A stretch of DNA of 8,358 nt, from assembly GCA_020722685.1 (NCBI GenBank), contig DYKH01000202.1:1-8358 (forward strand). Direction: 5' to 3'. The notes below the pieces were generated by a model, which saw only the letters and a program-made list of their open reading frames with translations, searched no databases and was not told where the DNA came from. The translations under genes were made by a program, and so were the position numbers. Shown piece by piece: positions 1 through 7,018 of the stretch. Origin of the DNA: Caldithrix sp. (lineage in GTDB: Bacteria > KSB1 > UBA2214 > DYKH01). Within the stretch, counting starts at the first letter, position 1, and every line of letters begins with the position of its first letter.

Positions 1-65
1 TTTTTGTTGAATTCAGAGTCTCGATTGTGAGCGTAAACCAAAAGGTTGGTGTCAATGGCAAACAT
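1..65 (-). CDS. vapC: VapC-like PIN-domain toxin, N-terminal fragment cut by window edge
   Basis: Only the first 21 codons are in the window. The minus strand from the ATG at 65-63 reads MFAIDTNLLVYAHNRDSEF and continues NK before the edge. The stretch AIDTNLLVYAHNRDS is the hallmark start of PIN-domain ribonucleases: beta-1 followed by the first metal-binding aspartate (D5) and the conserved T/N pair. In VapC toxins this domain cleaves RNA (often tRNA or rRNA) using Mg2+ held by three or four acidic residues, of which only the first is visible here. The ATG lies 2 bases after the TGA of the upstream antitoxin gene, and a GAGG sequence inside the end of that gene (plus strand 74-77) provides a ribosome-binding site, so the two genes look translationally coupled. 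No frameshift or stop is seen in the visible part. Whether the rest of the gene is intact cannot be judged. Confidence 0.8.
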   Translation of the reverse strand, partial: MFAIDTNLLVYAHNRDSEFNK

Positions 66-67
66 TC

Positions 68-277
68 TCACAGACCTCGCTCTACATACAACTCATCACG
101 GTCAACATGTACCTCTTGTCCAAGGTCGAACTGTCGGATTGTGAAGGGCTTGGTTTTCTTAAGTTGAGCTTTAGGACCCACGTCTTTTTTGATAGATCGC
201 AGGAGCAGCCCAATAATCTCCAGACGCTCTTCAACTGGCGCGTTTTCCATTTGCTTTACTATCCTTAAGTCTATCAT
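68..277 (-). CDS. VapB-like antitoxin of a PIN-toxin pair
   Basis: A 69-residue protein immediately upstream of a PIN-domain toxin start, the usual antitoxin-first order of vapBC operons. The N-terminal part (about residues 10-31, ENAPVEERLEIIGLLLRSIK) looks helical and resembles the 'P-x-EERL-x-x-I-x-x-LL-x-S-I' stretch of small antitoxins. The C-terminal part, IRQFDLGQEVHVDRDELY, ends in ERGL and matches the acidic toxin-wrapping tail common in antitoxins paired with VapC proteins that begin MxAIDTNxLVYAH. By analogy it would neutralise the toxin by direct binding and may repress its own operon; no clear DNA-binding fold can be read from the sequence. The ATG start is supported by a GAGG sequence about 11 bases upstream. 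It begins 70 bases after the recG stop and could be read through from recG or from its own promoter, which I could not identify. The role rests mainly on context plus the tail motif. Confidence 0.72.
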   Translation of the reverse strand: MIDLRIVKQMENAPVEERLEIIGLLLRSIKKDVGPKAQLKKTKPFTIRQFDLGQEVHVDRDELYVERGL

Positions 278-321
278 CGTTTAATGCACCTCATTTGGCC
301 TTTTACAATACAAGGAAGCTT

Positions 322-345
322 GAGTCTTTTCATTTTTCCAGACTC
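322..345 (-). other. Inverted repeat just after the recG stop codon
   Basis: GAGTCT at 322-327 and AGACTC at 340-345 form a perfect 6-bp inverted repeat around a 12-base loop, starting 2 bases beyond the recG TGA. A hairpin here could mark the recG transcript end or protect it, but no run of T follows on the minus strand (the next bases are AAGCTTCCTTG), so it is not a canonical Rho-independent terminator. A chance repeat is possible. Confidence 0.3.
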
Positions 346-347
346 TA

Positions 348-2453
348 TCATCCCACCCACGCCAAATCATACTTGTCTTTGTAGTTCTTGACAAAATAAT
401 GTCGTGTGCCCAAGTCCTCTTGCCTCAAAAGCTGCGGGTCTTCGCGGACGATGCGAAAGGCCTCTTCACGCGCGGCATGTAAAATTTTGATATCCTTCAC
501 AACGTCGGCAATCCGCAACTCTGGCAGGCCGTGCTGCTTGGTGCCGAAAAACTCGCCCGGCCCGCGCAGTTGCAGATCCATCTCCGCAATCTTAAAGCCG
601 TCGTTAGTGGCCTGCATGGTGTCCAACCGCTTCTTGGCCTCGGCGCTGATTTGGCCGTAGGCAATCAAGATGCAATAGGACTGCTTTTGTCCGCGGCCAA
701 CGCGTCCGCGCAACTGATGCAACTGGGTAAGGCCGAACCGTTCGGCGTGTTCGACGATCATCAACGTTGCATTCGGCACATCCACGCCGACTTCAATCAC
801 GGTCGTGCTGACCAGAATCTGCGTCTCCCCTTTTTTAAACGCTGCCATGACGGCTTCTTTTTCCTCGCTGTTCATGCGGCCATGCAGCAAACCCAAACGG
901 AACTCGGCAAAGAATCCCTTTTTCATTTTCTCATAGCTATCCGTCGCCGCCTTTAGATCCAGCTTTTCCGATTCTTCCACCAATGGAAAAACGATGTAAG
1001 CCTGCGCTCCTCCGGCCACTCGCTCGCGCACAAACTGGTAAACCTTGGACCGGCTCTTTTCAGTACGCCAATAGGTCTTGATCGGCTTGCGCCCTTCCGG
1101 CATCTCGTCGATCACGGAAACGTCCAGGTCGCCGTACACGGTCAGGGACAGCGTGCGCGGTATCGGTGTAGCGGTCATCACCAGCACATCTGGATTCAAT
1201 CCTTTTCCGCGCAGAACCGCTCGCTGCATGACGCCAAAACGGTGCTGCTCGTCGATGATTACCAAGCCGAGATTCTGAAAGTCGACGTTCTCTTGAATCA
1301 ATGCGTGTGTGCCAACGACGATGTTGGCTCGACCTGTTGCGACCTCTTCCAAAATCTGTTCCCGTTCGCTTTTGCTTTGGCCGCCCATCAGCAAGACAAT
1401 CCGGATATCCAGAGTCTCGACAAGATGCCGGATGGTCAAGTAATGCTGCTCGGCTAAAATTTCCGTGGGCGCCATGAGCGCCGCCTGATAACCGTTTTCA
1501 ATGGCGATCAGCATAGTGACCAGAGCGACGATCGTCTTCCCCGATCCAACATCGCCTTGCAGCAAACGATTCATGGGTTTGTTACTCTTCATATCGGCGC
1601 GGATCTCGCGCAGGACACGCTTTTGCGCCTCCGTCAGCTCAAAGGTCAGAGCATCTACCAGACTGCGCACTTTTTCCCCCACGCGCTCAAAGCTGATGCC
1701 GCCGTGAAGCTCTCCGTACTGCCGCTTGCGATAGGCGAGCATCAGCTCCATGAAGAATAGCTCGTCGAACTTGAGCCGCCGTTCGGCCTGCTCTAAAGCA
1801 GAAAAGCTTTCGGGAAAGTGAATGTTCGCCAAGGCACTGTCCAGCGAAATAAGCTTGTGGCGTTCCACGATTTCGGCGGGCAGCGTCTCTTCGACCGCAT
1901 CGCGATGATTCTTCATGATGGCGGTCAACACTCTGCGGAAACCGCGGCTGTCGAAGCCGGCCCGGGTTAAGGCTTCCGTAGACGGATACAGCGGAATGAT
2001 TTTCCCGGTATGAATGAATTCGCCGTCCGCCTCTTTTCCCAGGCGATCGAATTCCGGATGCGTCATCTGCAAGCCGCCATATTCGGTCACCTTGCCGCTA
2101 AGCGCCAACCATTCCCCCGGTGTAAAAGCGCGCTGCCAATACATCAGCTTGAAAAACCAGACGCAAGTTAGGAAACCACTGCCATCGGAGACGATAAGCA
2201 TAAAGCGATTGCGGCGGCCCTTTTTGACCCCCTGGCGAATCACCTTAGCGATGACCGTTACTTCTTGTCCTTCCCGCAGCTCGCCGATCTTGATCATGGC
2301 CGAACGATCCAGATAACGCCGGGGAAAATAGTATAGAAGGTCCTCGATTGTCGCTATGCCCACTTTGCCTAAGACTGCCGCACGCTTGGGACCGATGCTT
2401 GGCAGCGTTTCTACCGGCTGGTCGAAGAAGCTTTTGCTGGGTGCTTGAATCAT
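348..2453 (-). CDS. recG: ATP-dependent DNA helicase RecG
   Basis: A full-length 701-residue RecG, close to the usual length of about 690. RecG is a monomeric superfamily 2 translocase that reverses stalled replication forks and migrates branched DNA such as Holliday junctions and R-loops. An N-terminal helix-hairpin-like segment (LPSIGPKRAAVLGKVGI, 17-33) leads into the wedge/OB-fold region at about 60-160, which binds the branch point. The helicase motifs are all present: Walker A GDVGSGKT (300-307), motif Ia PTEILAEQH (329-337), motif II DEQH within IIDEQHRFG (401-404), motif III TATP (427-430), and motif VI QLRGRVGRG (580-588). The C-terminal GPGEFFGTKQHG (631-642) is the conserved RecG translocation (TRG) region. 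The ATG at 2453 gives the expected N-terminus, although no strong Shine-Dalgarno precedes it. It follows the DUF2442 gene after a 270-base gap and precedes an antitoxin gene. No truncation, frameshift or missing catalytic residue was found. Confidence 0.97.
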   Translation of the reverse strand: MIQAPSKSFFDQPVETLPSIGPKRAAVLGKVGIATIEDLLYYFPRRYLDRSAMIKIGELREGQEVTVIAKVIRQGVKKGRRNRFMLIVSDGSGFLTCVWFFKLMYWQRAFTPGEWLALSGKVTEYGGLQMTHPEFDRLGKEADGEFIHTGKIIPLYPSTEALTRAGFDSRGFRRVLTAIMKNHRDAVEETLPAEIVERHKLISLDSALANIHFPESFSALEQAERRLKFDELFFMELMLAYRKRQYGELHGGISFERVGEKVRSLVDALTFELTEAQKRVLREIRADMKSNKPMNRLLQGDVGSGKTIVALVTMLIAIENGYQAALMAPTEILAEQHYLTIRHLVETLDIRIVLLMGGQSKSEREQILEEVATGRANIVVGTHALIQENVDFQNLGLVIIDEQHRFGVMQRAVLRGKGLNPDVLVMTATPIPRTLSLTVYGDLDVSVIDEMPEGRKPIKTYWRTEKSRSKVYQFVRERVAGGAQAYIVFPLVEESEKLDLKAATDSYEKMKKGFFAEFRLGLLHGRMNSEEKEAVMAAFKKGETQILVSTTVIEVGVDVPNATLMIVEHAERFGLTQLHQLRGRVGRGQKQSYCILIAYGQISAEAKKRLDTMQATNDGFKIAEMDLQLRGPGEFFGTKQHGLPELRIADVVKDIKILHAAREEAFRIVREDPQLLRQEDLGTRHYFVKNYKDKYDLAWVG

Positions 2454-2578
2454 GAATCGTTATGACTGGCAGAAAACTTGGAATCGACGTTTCCTTCAAA
2501 AATGAAACGAGCAAAATGGTTTGAAATTACAGCAGCCCGTTTCTGTGTAGTTTGCAGCTTTTTGCCTTAATAGGCTAT

Positions 2579-2602
2579 CCCCAAAGTTAAAACGCTTTGG
2601 GG
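2579..2602. other. Perfect 8-bp hairpin in the recG upstream region
   Basis: CCCCAAAG (2579-2586) and CTTTGGGG (2595-2602) form a perfect 8-bp inverted repeat with an 8-base loop. Beyond a small internal mismatch the stem may extend by TAGG (2571-2574) pairing with CCTA (2606-2609). Bases 2564-2575 (GCCT, TAAT, AGGC) make a second small stem that competes for the same AGG. No T-tract follows on either strand, so it is not a standard terminator. It sits about 125 bases upstream of the recG ATG, and could be a 5'-leader structure, a protein-binding site or a dispersed-repeat remnant. Function unknown. Confidence 0.5.
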
Positions 2603-2649
2603 TACCCTAAGAGAACTGCTGTTGCTTAGGACAAGTCGGTGCGGTTATG

Positions 2650-2672
2650 AAAAGACAAACGATCCAAGATCG
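2650..2672 (-). terminator. Weak terminator-like hairpin after the DUF2442 gene
   Basis: On the minus strand, CGATC-TTG-GATCG (plus strand 2660-2672) forms a 5-bp stem with a 3-base loop and is followed at once by the T-rich run GTTTGTCTTTT. This lies about 50 bases past the stop of the DUF2442 gene and could end a valS-DUF4160-DUF2442 transcript. The stem is short and the T-run is interrupted, so the call is tentative. Confidence 0.3.
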
Positions 2673-2723
2673 ACTCGACTTTACAGCTCACTTGCCCCTT
2701 TCGCTCCGATCTCTTTTTCAAAG

Positions 2724-3210
<487 letters not shown>

Positions 3211-3249
3211 TGTTCGTGCTTCTCAACAGAAATGCCACGTTTCTTCAAG

Positions 3250-5985
3250 TCACTTGCTGACTACTAAAAGTCGGAGATTCCCCTGCATCTTGCTCAAATG
3301 GACCTCAAAATCTTCTTTCTTTTTCCGCTCTTTGTCGACAACCTCTTTCGGTGCGCGAGCCAAGAAGTCTCTATTCGTCAGCTTGTTGTTGAGGCCAACC
3401 AACTGGCTTTCCAAACGGGCGATTTCTTTTTCCAGCCGCTTCTTCTCTACTTCCACGTCGATTAACTCCGCCAACGGTAATAACAGCTCGATGCCTTGCA
3501 CGACGGCACTGGCAGCCAACTGCGGCCGTTGACCGTCGTAATTGATTGCCGAAACTTTGGCCAATTTGATGATATACGACTCGTTCTCACGGACAATTTC
3601 TATCTTATCCGCGTCAGGACAATGGACGATCAGCTCCGCCTCTTTGGCCGGCGGAACGTTCATCTCGCCGCGAATATTGCGAATGGCGCCGATGAGCTGC
3701 TGCAATAGCAACATTTGCCGCTCGGCATGTTTATCCAGCCATTTGCTGGCAACTTTCGGGTAGGGTTGCAGCATGATTGTAACGGGCGTTTGGTCGCCAT
3801 GCAAGCTTTCCGGCAACGACTGCCATATCTCCTCGGTAATGAAAGGCATGAATGGATGCAGCATGCGCAGGATATTGTCCAGCACGCCCACGGCGATAGA
3901 GCGTGCGATCTGTTGCTGGCGGGGATTGTTGGCATCGTAGAGACGCATTTTGATGGTTTCGAGATACCAATCGCAATACTCCGACCAGACAAAGCTGTAC
4001 ACGGCGTGGGTGGCATCATTCAGCTTAAAGCCATGCAGCGCCTTGTCGACCACTTGGATAGCCCGATTAAGCCGGCTCAATATCCAGCGATCGGCCAAGT
4101 CCAGCTCATCCGCGCCAATCTCCTGCAAGCCGACCGGCGGCCGATCCGCGTCCAAGTTCATCAATACAAAACGAGCGGCGTTCCATAGTTTGTTGCTGAA
4201 CTTTTGCCCCAGCTCGACCAAGGTATGATCGAAGCGAACGTCGCCTCCGAGCGGCGTAAGATAAACCATCGTCAGTCTAACCGCATCGGCGCCGTAGGCC
4301 GGCATTACACCGCCTTCCAAAGAATGCTGTTTGGCAAAATCACCCATCTCCTCTTTTTTCGCGCCGTCGATCAGCCAGAGCGGATCGGGGGAGTTTCCCA
4401 GGGACTTGGACATCTTACGCCCATTCAGATCTCGCACCATGCCGTTAAAATAGACATCGCGAAAGGGAATGTCCCCCATAAATTTCAGCGAGGCCATGAT
4501 CATACGTGCAACCCAGAAGAAGATGATGTCGGGCGCCGTGACCAATGTATCGGTCGGAAAGAATCTTTTCAAATCTTCCGTCTGTTCCGGCCAGCCCAAG
4601 GTGCTGAAAGGCCAGAGCCAAGAAGAAAACCAGGTGTCTAACACGTCTTCATCTTGGTGAAGATGCGCACTTCCACAGGTGGCACATTGAAGTGGGGCCT
4701 GCTTCAGGACTGTGATATGGCCCTTCTCGCAATACCAAGCCGGTATGCGATGGCCCCACCAGATTTGCCGGCTGATGCACCAATCGCGGATGTTCTCCAT
4801 CCAGTTGAAATAAGTCTCCTCCCAGTGTTTCGGATGGAACCGGACGCGACCAGAGCGAACCACTTCAATGGCCGGCTCGGCGAGCGGTTTCATCTTGACA
4901 AACCACTGCTCGGAAAGGAACGGCTCGATGATATCATCGGATCGATAACAGCGTGGAACCGGGATGATCTTCTTGTGCTCGCCGCGTAGCAATCCGAGCT
5001 CTTGCAGGTCGGACAATATCTTCTTCCTCGCTGCGAAACGATCCAAGCCCTGATACGACCCGGCATTCTCATTCATGCGGCCGTCGGAAGCGATGACCGA
5101 AATTTGCTGCAAATTGTGTCGCAGACCGACCTCGAAGTCATTTGGATCGTGCGCCGGGGTAATCTTTACAGCGCCGCTGCCTAATTCGGGGTCAGCATGC
5201 TCATCCGCGATGATAGGAATTTCACGATTGATCAGCGGCAACATAGCAGTTTTACCGACCAGATGTTTGTAACGACCATCTTCAGGATGAACGGCAACAG
5301 CGGTATCGCCCAACATGGTTTCCGGACGCGTGGTAGCTACCACAATCTCACCCTTTTCTCCCTTGAGCGGGTAGGCAATCGTCCACAGCTTGCCTTCCTG
5401 ATCGGTGTAGCTCACCTCCTCATCCGCCAAAGCCGTATGGCAGCGCGGACACCAGTTGATGAGGCGACGGCCTTTATAGATCAGACCTTTCTCGTACAAG
5501 CTAACAAAAACTTCCCGAACCGCGCGACTGAGATTCTCATCCATGGTGAAGCATTCACGATCCCAATCGCACGCCGCACCCAGCTTGCGCAATTGCCGCA
5601 AGATGATGCCGCCGTACTTTTCTTTCCATTGCCAAACGCGTTTGAGGAATTCTTCCCGGCCCAGCTGGTGTCGGTCGGTGCCTTCTTGCGCAATGGCAGC
5701 TTCGACTTTGTTCTGCGTGGCGATGCCCGCATGATCCGTCCCCGGCATCCAAAGGGTTTCGTAACCCTGCATCTTTTTCCAACGGATCAACAAATCTTGA
5801 ATCGTATTATTGAGAATATGCCCCATCGTCAGCATACCAGTGACGTTCGGCGGCGGAATCATGATAGTGTAGGTTGGCTTGCTGCTTTTGGCGTCCGCAT
5901 GAAATAGCCGGTGATTTTCCCAATAAGCGTACCACTTGTTTTCGACAATTCTTGGATCGTATACTTTGTCTAAGACTTTGCTCAT
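3250..5985 (-). CDS. valS: Valine--tRNA ligase (ValRS)
   Basis: A complete 911-residue class I aminoacyl-tRNA synthetase that charges tRNA-Val and hydrolyses mischarged threonine. Order of features: the first signature IPPPNVTGMLTMGHI (43-57), in which the classical HIGH box reads TMGH; WMPGTDHAGIATQ (79-91) lining the active site; the CPRC pair (179-182); the inserted editing domain with TTRPETMLGD (218-227); and the DEDVLDTWFSS stretch. RKMSKSLGNS follows with the KMSKS loop at 524-528. The anticodon-binding domain comes next, containing SEYCDWYLE, and a C-terminal tRNA-binding coiled coil occupies about residues 840-905 (EVEKKRLEKEIARLESQL and the following NRDFLARAPKEVV). The ATG at 5985 is preceded by GAGG about 5 bases upstream; another ATG 4 bases further upstream is out of frame and too close to that site. 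The leader is short and contains a vapC remnant, and no T-box is visible. All key residues are present. Confidence 0.97.
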   Translation of the reverse strand: MSKVLDKVYDPRIVENKWYAYWENHRLFHADAKSSKPTYTIMIPPPNVTGMLTMGHILNNTIQDLLIRWKKMQGYETLWMPGTDHAGIATQNKVEAAIAQEGTDRHQLGREEFLKRVWQWKEKYGGIILRQLRKLGAACDWDRECFTMDENLSRAVREVFVSLYEKGLIYKGRRLINWCPRCHTALADEEVSYTDQEGKLWTIAYPLKGEKGEIVVATTRPETMLGDTAVAVHPEDGRYKHLVGKTAMLPLINREIPIIADEHADPELGSGAVKITPAHDPNDFEVGLRHNLQQISVIASDGRMNENAGSYQGLDRFAARKKILSDLQELGLLRGEHKKIIPVPRCYRSDDIIEPFLSEQWFVKMKPLAEPAIEVVRSGRVRFHPKHWEETYFNWMENIRDWCISRQIWWGHRIPAWYCEKGHITVLKQAPLQCATCGSAHLHQDEDVLDTWFSSWLWPFSTLGWPEQTEDLKRFFPTDTLVTAPDIIFFWVARMIMASLKFMGDIPFRDVYFNGMVRDLNGRKMSKSLGNSPDPLWLIDGAKKEEMGDFAKQHSLEGGVMPAYGADAVRLTMVYLTPLGGDVRFDHTLVELGQKFSNKLWNAARFVLMNLDADRPPVGLQEIGADELDLADRWILSRLNRAIQVVDKALHGFKLNDATHAVYSFVWSEYCDWYLETIKMRLYDANNPRQQQIARSIAVGVLDNILRMLHPFMPFITEEIWQSLPESLHGDQTPVTIMLQPYPKVASKWLDKHAERQMLLLQQLIGAIRNIRGEMNVPPAKEAELIVHCPDADKIEIVRENESYIIKLAKVSAINYDGQRPQLAASAVVQGIELLLPLAELIDVEVEKKRLEKEIARLESQLVGLNNKLTNRDFLARAPKEVVDKERKKKEDFEVHLSKMQGNLRLLVVSK

Positions 5986-6022
5986 TCATTCCTCAATAGC
6001 AGATTGTCAAGTCGATTCGATT

Positions 6023-6097
6023 TCAACACGAGGCATTCGTCGGAAGTTCATCCCGAAAAGACTAGATAATAGTGTTAGTATCGATTAGATAGCCCAT
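6023..6097 (-). pseudogene. vapC (PIN-domain toxin) remnant with in-frame stop, truncated
   Basis: Overlapping the 3' end of the antitoxin gene, the minus strand from the ATG at 6097-6095 reads MGYLIDTNTII, then TAG (6064-6062), then SFRDELPTNASC in the same frame, then TGA (6025-6023). The pattern YLIDTNTxI followed by a short linker and x-LP-x-x-A is the standard N-terminus of VapC toxins, and the similarity continues in frame across the TAG. The TAG therefore appears to replace a normal codon such as a Tyr codon. A complete PIN toxin needs about 120-135 residues; here fewer than 25 codons remain before a second stop, and valS begins 37 bases later. The toxin has lost most of its sequence. 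The translation start is still well formed, with GAGG (6105-6108) 7 bases before the ATG. Only the first catalytic aspartate would be encoded, so no ribonuclease activity is possible. Confidence 0.75.
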
Positions 6098-6318
6098 TCC
6101 CATTCCTCGCGCATCTCCCGGCAGATTTTTTCCACATCAATGTCCGAATCCTTCCATATTCCTCTATATTTCGTTGGGTCAAACCTTGTTCTTCTTTTCA
6201 CATGTTCCTCAAAAGGTAAAATAATAACTTCAACTTTTTTTTCTTCCTTGAGCCCCTCCGGCATATCAATCACTATCCTGCCGTTTTCTGGCTTGGTTAC
6301 GATTCGCAACGCTTCCAC
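6085..6318 (-). CDS. VapB-like antitoxin, orphaned by loss of its toxin
   Basis: A 77-residue protein starting at GTG (6318-6316), with AGGG 8 bases upstream. The N-terminal 35 residues (MEALRIVTKPENGRIVIDMP, then a Lys/Glu-rich strand ending VEVIILPF) resemble the short strand-rich module of small antitoxins. The C-terminal half contains RFDPTKYRGIWKDSDIDVEK and a terminal acidic helix (CREMREEWEWAI), like antitoxins whose partners are VapC proteins beginning YLIDTNT. Just such a toxin start overlaps its last codons by 13 bases but is broken, so this antitoxin is probably orphaned. It might still act as an operon repressor or neutralise a related toxin elsewhere. The gene is visibly richer in A and T than valS and the channel gene (for example 6140-6260), which suggests acquisition from elsewhere. 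It lies 91 bases downstream of the cyclic-nucleotide-binding gene. Assignment rests on the tail motif and on the toxin remnant beside it. Confidence 0.7.
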   Translation of the reverse strand: MEALRIVTKPENGRIVIDMPEGLKEEKKVEVIILPFEEHVKRRTRFDPTKYRGIWKDSDIDVEKICREMREEWEWAI

Positions 6319-6409
6319 AACAAATACCCTACCGAAATTAAATGATGTGTTTCCAGCCGAACCTCATCACTTGCACAGATTCGGCAGCATAATCTATCGT
6401 CAAAAGCAC

Positions 6410-6913
6410 CTAACTTTGCAGCGCCAAACTAAAAGCAGTCGTCAATTTCAAAATATCTTGATTGGCCTTTTCCAGACGTATGGCCAGCGTCTTGGCGATG
6501 TTGAGCAGCACGCAAAAGCCCAACTCTCTGTCCGATTCGCACAGTTGGACAAAATCTTTGTGCTTAATGATGCCAATTTGGCTCGCTTCGACGGCCCTTA
6601 CGGTGGCGGAACGCAGACTGTTCTCCAACAAAAGTGACATCTCACCGAAATAGGGAGCGTCTTCAGCGCGCAGTTGGATGAGAGACTTGTCACGGGTGTC
6701 GATGTCACCTCTGCCGACCATTAAGGTCAGGCTCTTGCTGACCTCGACTTTGCCGCGTAACAAGAGATAAAGCTCATCGCCGTGCTCACCTTCACGGGCG
6801 ATCTCCTCGCCCACCTCATAACGCTTTTGCTGCAGAATATCCTCTACCTTCTGCAACTGGTCAGGGAGGAGATCGGCAAACATGGAAAACCTGGAGAGAC
6901 CGTTTTTGCTCAT
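6410..6913 (-). CDS. Stand-alone cyclic-nucleotide-binding domain protein
   Basis: A 167-residue protein consisting essentially of one cNMP-binding (CAP_ED/CRP-type) domain. It opens with LSRFSMFADLLPDQLQKVED (6-25), the usual N-terminal helix of these domains. The beta-roll follows (YEVGEEIAREGEHGDELYLLLRGKVEV, about 32-58). The phosphate-binding cassette reads FGEMSLLLENSLRSATVRA (89-107), with G90, E91 and R101 in the positions that normally contact the cyclic nucleotide sugar-phosphate. An insertion-like segment (about 62-86) lies between the roll strands. The C-terminal helices (about 127-165) contain no helix-turn-helix, so it is not a CRP/FNR transcription factor. It has no transmembrane segment or signal peptide and should be cytoplasmic. 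It is encoded 105 bases downstream of a K+ channel that lacks such a domain. Ligand identity (cAMP, cGMP or none) cannot be told. The ATG at 6913 has a GGAAG 5 bases upstream. Confidence 0.88.
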   Translation of the reverse strand: MSKNGLSRFSMFADLLPDQLQKVEDILQQKRYEVGEEIAREGEHGDELYLLLRGKVEVSKSLTLMVGRGDIDTRDKSLIQLRAEDAPYFGEMSLLLENSLRSATVRAVEASQIGIIKHKDFVQLCESDRELGFCVLLNIAKTLAIRLEKANQDILKLTTAFSLALQS

Positions 6914-6939
6914 TGCGCTTCCCGCGAGTAAGAAAAATC

Positions 6940-6955
6940 AATAATCCAAATTATT
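6940..6955. promoter_or_regulatory. AT-rich inverted repeat upstream of the cNMP-binding gene
   Basis: AATAAT (6940-6945) and ATTATT (6950-6955) form a perfect 6-bp inverted repeat around CCAA, 27 bases upstream of the ATG of the cyclic-nucleotide-binding gene. Its position suits an operator or a promoter-proximal element for that gene. No convincing -35/-10 pair could be assigned around it. AT-rich palindromes of this size also arise by chance. Confidence 0.25.
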
Positions 6956-7001
6956 CTCTGCTGACTATAGAATCGAGGATGAGTGTTTCCGGGCCGCGCC
7001 G

Positions 7002-7015
7002 GCATGACCTCATGC
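7002..7015. other. Short palindrome just after the K+ channel stop
   Basis: GCATGA (7002-7007) and TCATGC (7010-7015) are inverted around CC, ending 4 bases past the channel stop codon, and adjacent GC-rich bases (6989-7001) could add structure. No T-tract follows on the minus strand, so it is not a canonical terminator; the channel and the next gene may be read as one transcript. Confidence 0.25.
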
Positions 7016-7018
7016 TCC

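Noticed and set aside
2245..2514. An 89-codon minus-strand frame overlapping the start of recG
   Set aside because: It is out of frame with recG, which is conserved through this stretch, and its product has no family resemblance.
5197..5907. A 236-codon open frame on the plus strand opposite valS
   Set aside because: It lies entirely antisense to a complete, motif-bearing valS, has no recognisable domain, and is explained by codon bias of the real gene.
6005..6010. TTGACA (minus strand) upstream of valS as a -35 box
   Set aside because: It is only about 20 bases before the valS ATG, so the -10 and transcription start would fall inside the coding region.
5986..6084. T-box or other aminoacyl-tRNA-sensing leader before valS
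   Set aside because: The gap is under 100 bases and filled largely by the vapC remnant; no T-box core motif or terminator hairpin is visible.
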